Below, in pieces: positions 50,119 to 58,726 of a DNA stretch of 64,000 bases. The first letter of the stretch is position 1. Each line of letters opens with the position of its first letter. The DNA is from Noviluteimonas sp052115395 (lineage in GTDB: Bacteria > Pseudomonadota > Gammaproteobacteria > Xanthomonadales > Xanthomonadaceae), in assembly GCA_052115395.1 (NCBI GenBank), contig JBFRGO010000002.1. One strand, given 5' to 3'. A model generated the notes under the pieces. The model was not told where the DNA came from and ran no database searches. It saw nothing but the letters and a program-made list of their open reading frames with translations. The translations under genes were made by a program, and so were the position numbers.

Positions 50119-51012
50119 TCAATTGACCGGATCGAGCGCCGCTTCCTTCTTTGCGCGTCGCTCGGTGGCGGGCTGGCGCCATTCGTTGTCGAACAAGGCC
50201 GGTTCCCAGGACCCGTACATGGGGTTGGGCAGCACGAACCAGCGCTCGCCGATCCAGCTCGCGTATGGCGCAACGGCAGCCCGGCGGCCGTCGGGCGTGT
50301 TCGCGACGATCTGCACCAGGTCGCCGACCTGGTCGCCGAACTGCATCAACACGCGATACGAGCGACCGACGAGTTGGCGGCGGCACGACTTCTCCGAGCC
50401 TTCCTGCTCGCAACCGTCGACGACCGTACCCAGGCCCAGCACCTGGTCATCGCTGGCGAGCGGGAAGCCCGCGCTCCGCAGGTTGGCGATCGTCGCCGGC
50501 GCCAGGCTCGCATCGCGGTTGGTGATGTAGAAGACGGTGACGCCCTGCTTCGCCGCCGCATTAAGGAATTCCACCGCGCCCGGCAAGGCCTTCGCCTTGC
50601 GCTCTTCGACCCACTTGCCCCACTGCGCTTCGTCGAAGCCGCGGTGTTCGAGGATCTGCCGCACCGAGGCCGGCGCGTTGTCGAGCACCGTTTCGTCGAC
50701 GTCGACGATGATCGCGGGCTTGAGCCCCTTCACCGGCCCGACGCGATCTTCCTTCGGCAACGCATCCCACGCCTTGTCGGCGAGCGCGGCCTTCAGCTGC
50801 TGCGACGCCGCGCGATACACCGTGCGATAGACCAGGTCGCGTTCGGCGGAGGTTTGATACCAGGCGACGGCGTTGAGCGCGTCGTCGGCCGGCGGCGTGT
50901 CCTGCGTTACGACAGGCGCGGGCTCGGGCGTCGGCGCAAGCGTCGTTCCGGCGGTGGTCGCGCATCCGACGAGGGCGAGCGTCAGCGAAGTGGCGAGAAC
51001 GGCGAAGCGCAT
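50119..51012 (-). CDS. 5'-nucleotidase, lipoprotein e(P4) family
   Basis: An outer-membrane-anchored acid phosphatase of the HAD superfamily (297 residues), like Haemophilus e(P4), which dephosphorylates nucleotides such as NMN or AMP at the cell surface. Lipobox LVGC gives C17. The catalytic motif DVDETVLDN has D104 as nucleophile and D106 as acid/base, and later motifs VFYITNRD and LVQIVANTPDG match. The ATG at 51012 starts the signal peptide. A TACACT -10 element lies 31 bases upstream and an intrinsic terminator follows. Confidence 0.9.
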   Translation of the reverse strand: MRFAVLATSLTLALVGCATTAGTTLAPTPEPAPVVTQDTPPADDALNAVAWYQTSAERDLVYRTVYRAASQQLKAALADKAWDALPKEDRVGPVKGLKPAIIVDVDETVLDNAPASVRQILEHRGFDEAQWGKWVEERKAKALPGAVEFLNAAAKQGVTVFYITNRDASLAPATIANLRSAGFPLASDDQVLGLGTVVDGCEQEGSEKSCRRQLVGRSYRVLMQFGDQVGDLVQIVANTPDGRRAAVAPYASWIGERWFVLPNPMYGSWEPALFDNEWRQPATERRAKKEAALDPVN

Positions 51013-51042
51013 GCGGCGAACCTGGCGGCGAACGGGGCCGCG

Positions 51043-51048
51043 AGTGTA
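51043..51048 (-). promoter_or_regulatory. Candidate -10 element of the e(P4) gene
   Basis: Minus-strand TACACT (4 of 6 consensus bases including the key first, second and last), 31 bases before the ATG at 51012. Confidence 0.4.
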
Positions 51049-51073
51049 GCCGAGCGCCTGCGACGAACGAATG

Positions 51074-51562
51074 TCAGCTCGGCGCGCGCTGCAGCGAGAC
51101 GCGCTTTCCGCCCGGCAGGGTTTGTGTGCCCACTTCGTCGAAGCCGTAGCGCGCATGGAAACGGCGCGAGGCCTCGTTCGGCGGATCGATGTCGAACTCG
51201 CAGGTCACGCTCGAGACATGCGCCTGGCGCGCGAACGCGAACAGATCCTCGTACAGGCGAGCGCCGAATCCGCGGCCCTGGTGCGCCTGCGCGACCACCA
51301 CGCGATCGACATACAGGAAGGCTTCGTAGTGCGCATCGAACCAGCGATAGTTCACGCTGTCGTAGTCGGCGCCCTCGCGGAAGGCGAGCAGGAAGGCCAC
51401 CACCGCGCCGTCTTCTTCGACCACGCGTCCGTACGCCGATTGCGCGCGCAGATGCGCATACCGCGCCGCGTCCATCGGGCTGAGCACCGCTTCGGATTCC
51501 AGGTTGAGCGCCAGGATCGCGTCCGTATCGGCGGCGACGATGTCGCGCACGCGCAGCTTCAT
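51074..51562 (-). CDS. GNAT family N-acetyltransferase
   Basis: A 162-residue acetyltransferase with acetyl-CoA-binding motif A in YVDRVVVAQAHQGRGFGARLYEDL (Q-x-x-G-x-G type) and C-terminal RRFHARYGFDEVG. The acceptor is unknown; RimI-like protein or small-molecule acetylation are both possible. The start at 51562 overlaps the upstream rep stop by 4 nt (ATGA), so the two are co-translated. Confidence 0.88.
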   Translation of the reverse strand: MKLRVRDIVAADTDAILALNLESEAVLSPMDAARYAHLRAQSAYGRVVEEDGAVVAFLLAFREGADYDSVNYRWFDAHYEAFLYVDRVVVAQAHQGRGFGARLYEDLFAFARQAHVSSVTCEFDIDPPNEASRRFHARYGFDEVGTQTLPGGKRVSLQRAPS

Positions 51563-53538
51563 GCGTCGAGCAACGCGCGGATGGCGGCGAAACCCGCGCT
51601 CGCGCGTTCCTTCTTTTGCGAGGCGTCGGCTTCGGGGTCGGCGCCGTCGCGCTGCACTTCGTCGGCGGGCAATTCGTCGATGAAGCGGCTCGGCTTCAGG
51701 CGGTGCTTCTCGCCCCAGCGTTGCGCCTCGCGCGAATGCGAGAGCCACAACTGCTCCTTCGCGCGCGTGATGCCGACGTACATCAGGCGGCGTTCCTCAT
51801 CGATGCGCCCTTCCTCGATCGACGCATCGTGCGGCAGGTTGCCGTCTTCGACGCCGACGATGAAGACATAGCGGAACTCCAGGCCCTTGGCCGCGTGCAG
51901 CGACATCAGGCGCACCTGGTTGCCCGCATCGCCCTTGTCCGAATGCGAGAGCAACGCGAGCGCCGCCGCCAGTTCGCCGGGGCCCGAGGTCTTCGGCCCG
52001 TCGAACCAATCGGCGAGTTCGTCCAGGTTCTGCCGGCGACGCAGGAACGTCGCCTCGTCCTTGCATTGCGCGCGCACCATCGCGAGCAGGCCGGAGCGTT
52101 CGTTGAGCTTGCGCACGAGTTCGGCCGGCGGCATTCGAGCGGCATCGCCACGCAGACCCTTTAGCAGATCGGCCAGTGCCTGCAGCGAATTCGCCGCGCG
52201 CGGCTGGAGCTGCTTCAACATCCCCACCGACTCGGTCGCGCGCGCGAGCGGCAGTTGCGCCTGCTGCGCCATCTCCGCGAGCTTGGCGAGCGTCGTCGCG
52301 CCCACGCCGCGATTGGGCGACTGCACCGCGCGCAGGAACGCCGCGTCGTCGTCGGGATTGGCGATGCAGCGCAGCCACGCCATCGCATCTTTCACTTCAC
52401 CGCGATCGAGGAACGCGGTGCCGCCGGTGATGTGGTACGGCACGCGCAACATCTGCAGCGCTTTTTCGAGCGCACGCGACTGGTGGTTGCCGCGGAACAG
52501 GATGCAGAAGTCGCTCCACGGCGCGCCGCGCGACTGGTTGAGAAAATGGATCTGGTCGGCGACCTTTTCCGCCTCGTGCGCGCTGTCGCGGCATTCCCAC
52601 ACGCGGATGCGCTCGCCGTCGGCCTGGTCGCTCCACAGCGTCTTGGGATGTTCGTGCGGATTGTTGGCGATCAGTGCGTTCGCCGCGCGCAGCACGCGAT
52701 TGCTGCAGCGGTAATTCTGCTCGAGCTTGACGATCTTGAGCTGCGGGTAATCGCGGCCCAGTTCGAACAGGTTGTCCGGGTTCGCGCCGCGCCAGGCGTA
52801 GATCGACTGGTCGTCGTCGCCCACGCAGGTGAGGTCGCCACGCGGGCCGGCGATCGCCTTGAGCAGGCGGTATTGCGCGTCGTTGGTGTCCTGGCACTCG
52901 TCGACGAGCAGGTAGCCGATGCGTTCGCGCCAGGCGAGCACGGCTTCTTCGTCGGTTTCCAGCAACTGCACGGGCAGGCGGATCAGGTCGTCGAAGTCGA
53001 CGGCGTTGAAGGCGGACAGGCGCGCCTGGTAACGCGCGTACAAGGCGGCGGCTTCGCGTTCGCGGATGCTCTGCGCAGCCTGCGCGGCCTCCTCCGGCGA
53101 AAGACCGGCGTTCTTCGCGCGCGAGATCAGGTTCTTCGCCGCGTCGAGCACGTCGGGCTTGCTGCCGGGCGGCAACAGATCCTTCAACTGCGCGGTGCTG
53201 TCGTCGGCGTCGAAGATTGAAAAGCCGCGACGCAGGCCAAGCTTGGCGTGCTCGATCTGCAACAGCTTCAGGCCGAGCGCGTGGAAGGTGCAGATCGTGA
53301 GGCCTTCGGCCGTGTCGCCCTTCAGGCGCTTGGCCACGCGTTCCTTCATCTCGCGCGCGGACTTGTTGGTGAAGGTGATCGCCGCGATGCGGCGCGCCGG
53401 CATGCGCCCGGAGTTGATCAGGTGCGCGATCTTTTCCACGATCACGCGCGTCTTGCCGCTGCCCGCGCCCGCCAGCACCAAAAGCGGCCCGTCGACGTGT
53501 GCGACGGCCTGGCGTTGGGGAGGATTGAGGCCGTGCAA
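51559..53538 (-). CDS. rep: ATP-dependent DNA helicase Rep
   Basis: Rep is a superfamily 1A 3'-5' helicase that clears replication forks of bound proteins. The 659-residue protein starts HGLNPPQRQAVAHVDGPLLVLAGAGSGKT with Walker A at 24-30; helicase motifs follow in order: ITFTNKSAREM (Ia), LLVDECQDTN (II), GDDDQSIYAWRGA (III), VRLMSLHAAKGLEF (V) and RRLMYVGITRAK (VI). The start is most likely the TTG at 53538, which has GGAG upstream and gives the family N-terminus; no nearby ATG does. A TAAACT -10 lies 33 bases upstream. Divergent from tdk. Confidence 0.95.
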   Translation of the reverse strand: MHGLNPPQRQAVAHVDGPLLVLAGAGSGKTRVIVEKIAHLINSGRMPARRIAAITFTNKSAREMKERVAKRLKGDTAEGLTICTFHALGLKLLQIEHAKLGLRRGFSIFDADDSTAQLKDLLPPGSKPDVLDAAKNLISRAKNAGLSPEEAAQAAQSIREREAAALYARYQARLSAFNAVDFDDLIRLPVQLLETDEEAVLAWRERIGYLLVDECQDTNDAQYRLLKAIAGPRGDLTCVGDDDQSIYAWRGANPDNLFELGRDYPQLKIVKLEQNYRCSNRVLRAANALIANNPHEHPKTLWSDQADGERIRVWECRDSAHEAEKVADQIHFLNQSRGAPWSDFCILFRGNHQSRALEKALQMLRVPYHITGGTAFLDRGEVKDAMAWLRCIANPDDDAAFLRAVQSPNRGVGATTLAKLAEMAQQAQLPLARATESVGMLKQLQPRAANSLQALADLLKGLRGDAARMPPAELVRKLNERSGLLAMVRAQCKDEATFLRRRQNLDELADWFDGPKTSGPGELAAALALLSHSDKGDAGNQVRLMSLHAAKGLEFRYVFIVGVEDGNLPHDASIEEGRIDEERRLMYVGITRAKEQLWLSHSREAQRWGEKHRLKPSRFIDELPADEVQRDGADPEADASQKKERASAGFAAIRALLDA

Positions 53539-53570
53539 GGGACGCTCCGTGGGCAAGCGCGGGGCGGCGC

Positions 53571-53576
53571 AGTTTA
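53571..53576 (-). promoter_or_regulatory. Candidate -10 element of rep
   Basis: Minus-strand TAAACT, giving a predicted start near 53564 and a 26 nt leader containing the GGAG ribosome-binding site for the TTG start. Confidence 0.45.
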
Positions 53577-53591
53577 GCCGTTCTGCTCCCG

Positions 53592-53597
53592 CATAAT
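53592..53597 (+). promoter_or_regulatory. Candidate -10 element of tdk (leaderless)
   Basis: CATAAT (5 of 6 consensus bases) ends eight bases before the tdk ATG, so the transcript would start at or beside the start codon. No Shine-Dalgarno is present. Confidence 0.45.
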
Positions 53598-53604
53598 CGC
53601 GCCC

Positions 53605-54228
53605 ATGGCCAAGCTCTATTTCTACTATTCGGCGATGAATGCGGGGAAGACCACGACCCTGCTGCAATCGGCGCACAACTACCGCGAGCGCGGCATGCGC
53701 GTGCTCGTCTTCACGCCCGCGCTTGACGACCGCGCCGGCAAGGCGGGGGTCGTGGCCTCACGGATCGGGCTGCGGTCCGAAGGCGTCGCATTCGGGCGCA
53801 CGGACGATCTGCTGGCGCGCGTGGAAGCCGACATCGCCGCGCACGGCAAGCTCGATTGCGTGCTGGTCGACGAAGCGCAGTTCCTGTCCAAGCCGCAGGT
53901 TTGGCAACTGAGCGAAGTCGTCGACCAACTGCGCATCCCCGTCCTGTGTTACGGCCTGCGCACGGATTTCCGCGGCGAGTTGTTCGAAGGCAGCCAGTAC
54001 CTGCTGGCCTGGGCGGACGAGCTCGCCGAGATCAAGACGATCTGCCACACCGGCAAGAAGGCGACGATGACCGTGCGCGTCGACGAACGCGGCCACGCGG
54101 TGCAGGCCGGCCCGCAGGTGGAGATCGGCGGCAACGATCGCTACGTGTCGGTCTCGCGCGCGGAGTTCAAGAAGGTGATGCGCGGGGAAGGCAGGATCGA
54201 TCCGATGCAGCCCTCGCTGCTGGACTGA
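53605..54228 (+). CDS. tdk: Thymidine kinase (type II)
   Basis: Tdk phosphorylates thymidine to dTMP in nucleotide salvage. The 207-residue protein has Walker A SAMNAGKTTTLL (K15), the DEAQF motif, VLCYGLRTDFRGELFEGSQYLLAWADEL and IGGNDRYVSVSR. In most bacterial type II kinases four Cys/His residues hold a structural zinc in the lasso; here only the first (ICHTGKK) remains and the later cysteines are replaced (RYVSVSRAEF), so the zinc site appears lost. The transcript may be leaderless. Confidence 0.94.
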   Translation: MAKLYFYYSAMNAGKTTTLLQSAHNYRERGMRVLVFTPALDDRAGKAGVVASRIGLRSEGVAFGRTDDLLARVEADIAAHGKLDCVLVDEAQFLSKPQVWQLSEVVDQLRIPVLCYGLRTDFRGELFEGSQYLLAWADELAEIKTICHTGKKATMTVRVDERGHAVQAGPQVEIGGNDRYVSVSRAEFKKVMRGEGRIDPMQPSLLD

Positions 54229-54235
54229 GCGCCGC

Positions 54236-57064
54236 CTACTGCATCGCGACCGGTGCGCACGCCGCGCGGATCGCGTCGACTTCGCGCGGCAATCGCCCGC
54301 CCTGCGGCAGGCCCGAACGCACCTCGCCGGACAGCGCATCCAGTTCCGTGCGCGCTTGCGCGGCGTCGGCACCGCGGCATTGGACTTCGCCGAGGTAGGC
54401 GCGTGCGCGCCAGCGCAGGTTGCGGGGCTCGCTGCCGCCGGAGACGGTGGCCGTCGCCATGCGTTTCAAGGTCGCTATGGCCTTGGCGTCGCCGTCGCGC
54501 GCCTGTTCGCGCGCAAGCGAGAGTTCCATCTCCTGCGTGTCCAGGGATGGCTGCCCTTCGGCACGGCGCGACAACGCGGCCGCGCGCGCCAGGCTCGCCT
54601 TGGCGGCGGCGTGGTCGCCTTCGGCCGACAGGATCAGGCCGTTCGCATATTCGACGTCGGCGACGAAGGGATGCTGCAACCCGAGTTGCGTCACCGCCAG
54701 TTGCGCCGCCTGCTTGACCTCGGCGCGCGCTTCCTCGACGCGCCCGAGCGCCTGCAGGATCTGCGCGTGTTCGGCCATCGCGCGCGCCATGCGGGTGCGG
54801 GCCGAGGAGGTCCGCCAGATCGCGACGGCCTGGGCGAGATCGCGTTCGGCTTCGTCCAGGCGGTTCTGTTCCCACGCCAGCATGCCGAGGGTGTAGAAAC
54901 TGGCGCCGACGTCGACATGGCGTTCGCCGACGCGTTCGATCAGCAGCGGCGTGGTGTCGCGCAGGTCGCGCTCGGCGACGTCGAGCCAACCCTGTTCCAT
55001 GTACACCGCCGCGCGCTGGCGATGCAGCGCCAGCGTGGTCGGATGGCGTTCGCCGAGCAGTTCGGCCGAAAGCGCGAGTGCGGCATCGACCGACTTGGCC
55101 GCTTCGCCGGGAAGTCCCTTCTCGCGCAACAACACGCCCATGCGGCGATGGATCTGGATCGCGAGCGGATGGCGTTCGCCCACGCGCTGCTGCAGGAAGG
55201 CCAGCGCATTGCGCAGGTTCGCCAGCGCGACGTCGGACTTGCCCGCGTCGGCATCCACGTTCGCCAGGTCGAACAGGTTTTCCGCGACGCCGGCTTCGTC
55301 GTCGAGCGTCTCGCGGCGGATGGTCATCGCGTATTCGAGCAACTGCCGCGCGCCGTTGAACTCGCCCACCGCGCTGCGGCATCGCGCGAGCTGCGAGTAG
55401 AACTCGGCGACCTGTGCCGGCAATTGCGATTGCTCACGACGCGCGCGCTCCATCCAGGGTTGCATCGCGTCGATGCATTTGCGCGGGTCGTCGAGCTGCC
55501 GATGCGCGAAACCCTGCTGCGTCGCCGCTTCGATCTGCAGGCTCGCCGGCGCGTCGTCGCCGACCGCCTTGAGGATCTCGGCCTGGCGTTCGAGCAGCGA
55601 CATCGCCTCGGGATAGTCGCCCAGGCCCAGCCGCAGGCGCGCGATGATGCCGAACACTTCGGCGCGCGCGAGCGGTTGCCGCGCAAGCTCGCTGTTGGCG
55701 CGCACGATGCCGTTGTCCAGCAGCGAGCGCATGTCGATGGCGTCGTCGCGCGGTGCCGCGCCCGCGCCTTCGAACAACCCGATGACGAAATCCTGCAGCG
55801 CCTGCGCGCGCGCGGTTTCGCGCACCGCCTGCTGGCCCTGCCACGAAACGATGGTCAGCGCGGCGCCTAGCACGCCGGTCACGACGATGGTGGTCGCCAG
55901 CGCCCAACGATGGCGGATGACGTACTTGCGCAGCCGATAGCTGACGCTCTGCGGCCGCGCGAGCACCGGCTTGCCGGCCAGATAGCGCTCCAGGTCGAGC
56001 GACATCGCCTCCACCGACGGATAACGCTGCTCGGGCTTCTTCGCCAGCGCCTTGAGCACGATGTTGTCGAGGTCGCCGGTGACGTTGCGCGCGCGACGGC
56101 GCAGCATCGCCGTGTCGCCGTCGCCTGCATCGGCCTGGCGTTGGAGGGCGGACGAGGGTTTGGTCGGGTCGCCCTGCAGGATGGCTTCTTCCCACTCGGC
56201 GTCGCTCTGGCGCTTGAGGCGATAGGGTTTGGCGTCGGCGAGCAATTCGTAGAGCACGACGCCGAGCGAATACACGTCGGTCATCGTCGAGACCGGTTCG
56301 CCCCGCACCTGTTCGGGCGCGGCGTAGTGCAGCGTGAACGCGCGCACGCCGGTGCGCGTCTGTTCCGGCGCGGCGACATCGGCGTCGATGAGCTTGGCGA
56401 TGCCGAAGTCGAGCAGGCGCACGTCGCCGGCGGGCGTGACCAGGATGTTCGACGGTTTGAGATCGCGGTGGACGATGAGGTTGGCGTGCGCGTGCGAGAC
56501 CGCGTCGCAGATCTGGTGGAACAGGTCGAGCCGCGATTCCAGCGAAAGGCGGTGCGCGCGGCAGTAGTCGGTGATCGGCTCGCCTTCGATGTATTCGAGT
56601 GCGAGATAAGGTTGATGGTCGTGGCTCACGCCGGCATCGAGCAGGCGCGCGATGTGCGGATGCGCCAGGCGCGCGAGGATCTGGCGTTCGCGGGTGAAGC
56701 GCAGGCGCAGGTTCGGATCGACCAGGCCCGGGCGCAGCAGCTTCAATGCGACGCGGCGTTGATACAGGCCGTCGGCGCGCGCGGCGAGCCACACCTGGCC
56801 CATGCCGCCTTCGCCGAGCATGCGTTCGAGGCGATAGGGGCCGACTTCCACGCCGGGCCGCGGGCCGGGCAAGGGCGCGACGAGGGGTTCGCTGAGGAAA
56901 TCCTCGCGATCGGTTTCCAGCTTGAGCAAGGCTTCCAGGTCGTCCGCGGTCTGCGGATCTTCCTCGCGCATCAGGCGCAGGCTGCGTTCGCGTTCGTCCT
57001 GGTCGAGCTCGAACAGCGCATCGAGCAGCGGGGACAACCGTTGCCAGCGCTCGGGGTCCATCAC
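54236..57064 (-). CDS. Ser/Thr protein kinase with C-terminal TPR region
   Basis: A 942-residue membrane kinase. A helical N-terminus is followed by a Hanks-type kinase domain (about 77-370): G-loop GEGGMGQV (84-91), K108, catalytic HRDLKPSN (199-205), DFG (219-221) and APEQ (249-252), all intact. A single membrane helix (about 387-408) separates it from some 500 residues of TPR-like helical repeats, probably periplasmic. It starts 8 bp after the stop of an ECF sigma gene, an association known for the ECF43-type/TIGR02999 sigma factors, some of which are activated by kinase phosphorylation. The likely substrate is therefore the adjacent sigma factor. Confidence 0.9.
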   Translation of the reverse strand: MMDPERWQRLSPLLDALFELDQDERERSLRLMREEDPQTADDLEALLKLETDREDFLSEPLVAPLPGPRPGVEVGPYRLERMLGEGGMGQVWLAARADGLYQRRVALKLLRPGLVDPNLRLRFTRERQILARLAHPHIARLLDAGVSHDHQPYLALEYIEGEPITDYCRAHRLSLESRLDLFHQICDAVSHAHANLIVHRDLKPSNILVTPAGDVRLLDFGIAKLIDADVAAPEQTRTGVRAFTLHYAAPEQVRGEPVSTMTDVYSLGVVLYELLADAKPYRLKRQSDAEWEEAILQGDPTKPSSALQRQADAGDGDTAMLRRRARNVTGDLDNIVLKALAKKPEQRYPSVEAMSLDLERYLAGKPVLARPQSVSYRLRKYVIRHRWALATTIVVTGVLGAALTIVSWQGQQAVRETARAQALQDFVIGLFEGAGAAPRDDAIDMRSLLDNGIVRANSELARQPLARAEVFGIIARLRLGLGDYPEAMSLLERQAEILKAVGDDAPASLQIEAATQQGFAHRQLDDPRKCIDAMQPWMERARREQSQLPAQVAEFYSQLARCRSAVGEFNGARQLLEYAMTIRRETLDDEAGVAENLFDLANVDADAGKSDVALANLRNALAFLQQRVGERHPLAIQIHRRMGVLLREKGLPGEAAKSVDAALALSAELLGERHPTTLALHRQRAAVYMEQGWLDVAERDLRDTTPLLIERVGERHVDVGASFYTLGMLAWEQNRLDEAERDLAQAVAIWRTSSARTRMARAMAEHAQILQALGRVEEARAEVKQAAQLAVTQLGLQHPFVADVEYANGLILSAEGDHAAAKASLARAAALSRRAEGQPSLDTQEMELSLAREQARDGDAKAIATLKRMATATVSGGSEPRNLRWRARAYLGEVQCRGADAAQARTELDALSGEVRSGLPQGGRLPREVDAIRAACAPVAMQ

Positions 57065-57072
57065 GTTCCCCG

Positions 57073-57636
57073 TCAGGAGTCCTTCAAGGAGGCGAGCAGG
57101 AACAGGCGGGCTTTCTGCCAGTCGCGCCGGATGCTGCGTTCGGACCGCTTGAGCAGCGCGGCGATCTCCAGTTCGGAGAGGCCGGCGAAGTAACGCAGTT
57201 CGACCACCTGCGCCAGGCGCGCGTCGACCGCGGCCAAACGCGTGAGCGCGGTATCCAGGCCGAGGGTTTCCTCGTCCAGGCGCAAGCCGCCTTCGACTTC
57301 CTCGGGCAGCTCGGTCACGCGATGCAGGTCGCCGCCGCGTTTCTGCGCCAGGCGCTGGCGCGCGTAATCGACCACGACGCTGCGCATCGCGGAGGCGGCA
57401 TAGGCGAAGAAGTGCGCGCGATCGTCGAACTGCGCCGAATTGCGGCCAACGAGTTTGAGGTAGGCCTCGTGCACCAGCGCGGTCGCATCGAGCGTGTGCC
57501 CATGCTGCCCGGCGAGCTGGCGGCGGGCCATCGCGTGGAGTTCCTGGTACAGGGTGGCCAGGACACGGTCGAGCGCGCCACGGTCTCCGTCGCGTGCAGC
57601 GTCCAGCAACTCCGTGATATCGGCCGTCTCGGACAT
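57073..57636 (-). CDS. ECF sigma factor, TIGR02999/ECF43-like
   Basis: A 187-residue ECF sigma factor with sigma-2 (about 20-90) and sigma-4 (about 125-180, LRYFAGLSELEIAALLKRSERSIRRDWQKAR). In region 2.2 the usual acidic DxED core-binding motif reads D50-A-T52-A followed by LVHEAYLKL, as in TIGR02999 members, which lack the negative charges needed for efficient core binding. T52 is thus a plausible phospho-acceptor for the kinase encoded next to it. No anti-sigma gene is present. A TATATT -10 element stands 20 bases before the ATG. Confidence 0.9.
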   Translation of the reverse strand: MSETADITELLDAARDGDRGALDRVLATLYQELHAMARRQLAGQHGHTLDATALVHEAYLKLVGRNSAQFDDRAHFFAYAASAMRSVVVDYARQRLAQKRGGDLHRVTELPEEVEGGLRLDEETLGLDTALTRLAAVDARLAQVVELRYFAGLSELEIAALLKRSERSIRRDWQKARLFLLASLKDS

Positions 57637-57655
57637 ATCTCCCCTCAGGCGCCGG

Positions 57656-57661
57656 AATATA
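57656..57661 (-). promoter_or_regulatory. Candidate -10 element of the sigma-kinase operon
   Basis: Minus-strand TATATT (5 of 6 consensus bases) in the 74 bp gap between mutM and the sigma gene, giving a leader of about 14 nt that contains GAGGGG. It may also be where autoregulation acts; no ECF-type -35 is obvious. Confidence 0.5.
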
Positions 57662-57710
57662 CCCGCGTTGGGCGATGCTTGCCTGCGTGGACCGTTGGTG
57701 GCTGAAGCTT

Positions 57711-58538
57711 TCAGCGTTGGCAGCGGGGGCACCAGACGGTGGTGCGCTGGCCGATCGACCCCTCTTTCATCGTCCGCCCGCATTTCGGGCAGGGCTCGCC
57801 GCCCCGGCCGTAGGCGGCCAGCTCGAGCTCGAAATACCCGGGCAGGCCATCGGGGCTGATGAAGTCCCGGAGCGTCGTGCCGCCCCGCTCGATCGCGTAG
57901 GCCAGGATCCGCTTCACGGCGTCGGCGAGGGCGTGGTAGCGCTCCCGCGAGACCTTGCCGGCCTCGCGCAGGGGCGAGATGCCGGCCTCGAACAGGGCCT
58001 CGGCCGCGTAGATGTTGCCGACGCCGACCACGATCCCCTGGTCCATCAGGAAGGTCTTCACCGGCGCCTTCCGGCCCCGGCTGCGGGCGAACAGGTAGTC
58101 CCCGTCGAAGGCGTCGGACAAGGGCTCGGGCCCCAGGCCGCGCAGGAGTTCGTGGACCTCGCCCGGCGCCTGCCAGAGCAGGCAACCGAAGCGCCGCGGG
58201 TCGTTGAAGCGCAGGACGCGGCCCTTGCTGCGGCCCCGGTCGGCAAGTTTCAGGTCGACGTGGTCGTGCGCTTCCACCGGCGTGTCGCCCTGCAGGACGC
58301 GCAAGCTGCCGGACATGCCCAGGTGGAGGAGCGCGCTGCCGACTTCGGTGTCGAGCAGCAGGTATTTCGCTCGCCGACGAACGGAATCGATCCGCCGACC
58401 GGGGAGCAAGGCCGCTACTTCCGGCGGAATCGGCCAGCGCAGGTCCGGACGACGCAACACGACGTCGGCGACGATGCGCCCTTCAATATGCGGTGCGAGG
58501 CCGCGCCGCGTGGTTTCGACTTCGGGCAGTTCGGGCAT
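57711..58538 (-). CDS. mutM: Formamidopyrimidine-DNA glycosylase
   Basis: MutM (Fpg) removes 8-oxoguanine and formamidopyrimidines and cleaves the abasic site. The 275-residue protein begins PELPEVETTRRGL, with the catalytic N-terminal proline and E2. It has the GRRIDSVRRRAKYLLL block with the conserved lysine, the DQGIVVGVGNIYAAEALF H2TH region, and a C-terminal zinc finger with CPKC and CPRC. It lies 74 bp upstream of the sigma gene on the same strand, so read-through is possible. Confidence 0.96.
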   Translation of the reverse strand: MPELPEVETTRRGLAPHIEGRIVADVVLRRPDLRWPIPPEVAALLPGRRIDSVRRRAKYLLLDTEVGSALLHLGMSGSLRVLQGDTPVEAHDHVDLKLADRGRSKGRVLRFNDPRRFGCLLWQAPGEVHELLRGLGPEPLSDAFDGDYLFARSRGRKAPVKTFLMDQGIVVGVGNIYAAEALFEAGISPLREAGKVSRERYHALADAVKRILAYAIERGGTTLRDFISPDGLPGYFELELAAYGRGGEPCPKCGRTMKEGSIGQRTTVWCPRCQR

Positions 58539-58710
58539 GGCGTGAGTTTGCGCGATTCGCGTCGACTCATGAGATGGGGCGTGAAAGCGGCCGGTGCAAC
58601 GTGAAGATTGTTATCCGGTCTGAACACCCCCATCACGGATCTGCGCCGTACCCGGGCGCATGGATGACCGCGGGTGGCATGATGCCCTCGGGGTGAAACG
58701 CCCCTGCTTT

Positions 58711-58716
58711 TACACT
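58711..58716 (+). promoter_or_regulatory. Candidate -10 element of the desaturase gene
   Basis: TACACT, 10 bases before the ATG at 58727; expected transcription start leaves only about 4 nt of leader, in which case the GGAG at 58718-58721 would be part of the promoter rather than a ribosome-binding site. Confidence 0.35.
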
Positions 58717-58726
58717 CGGAGTCACG

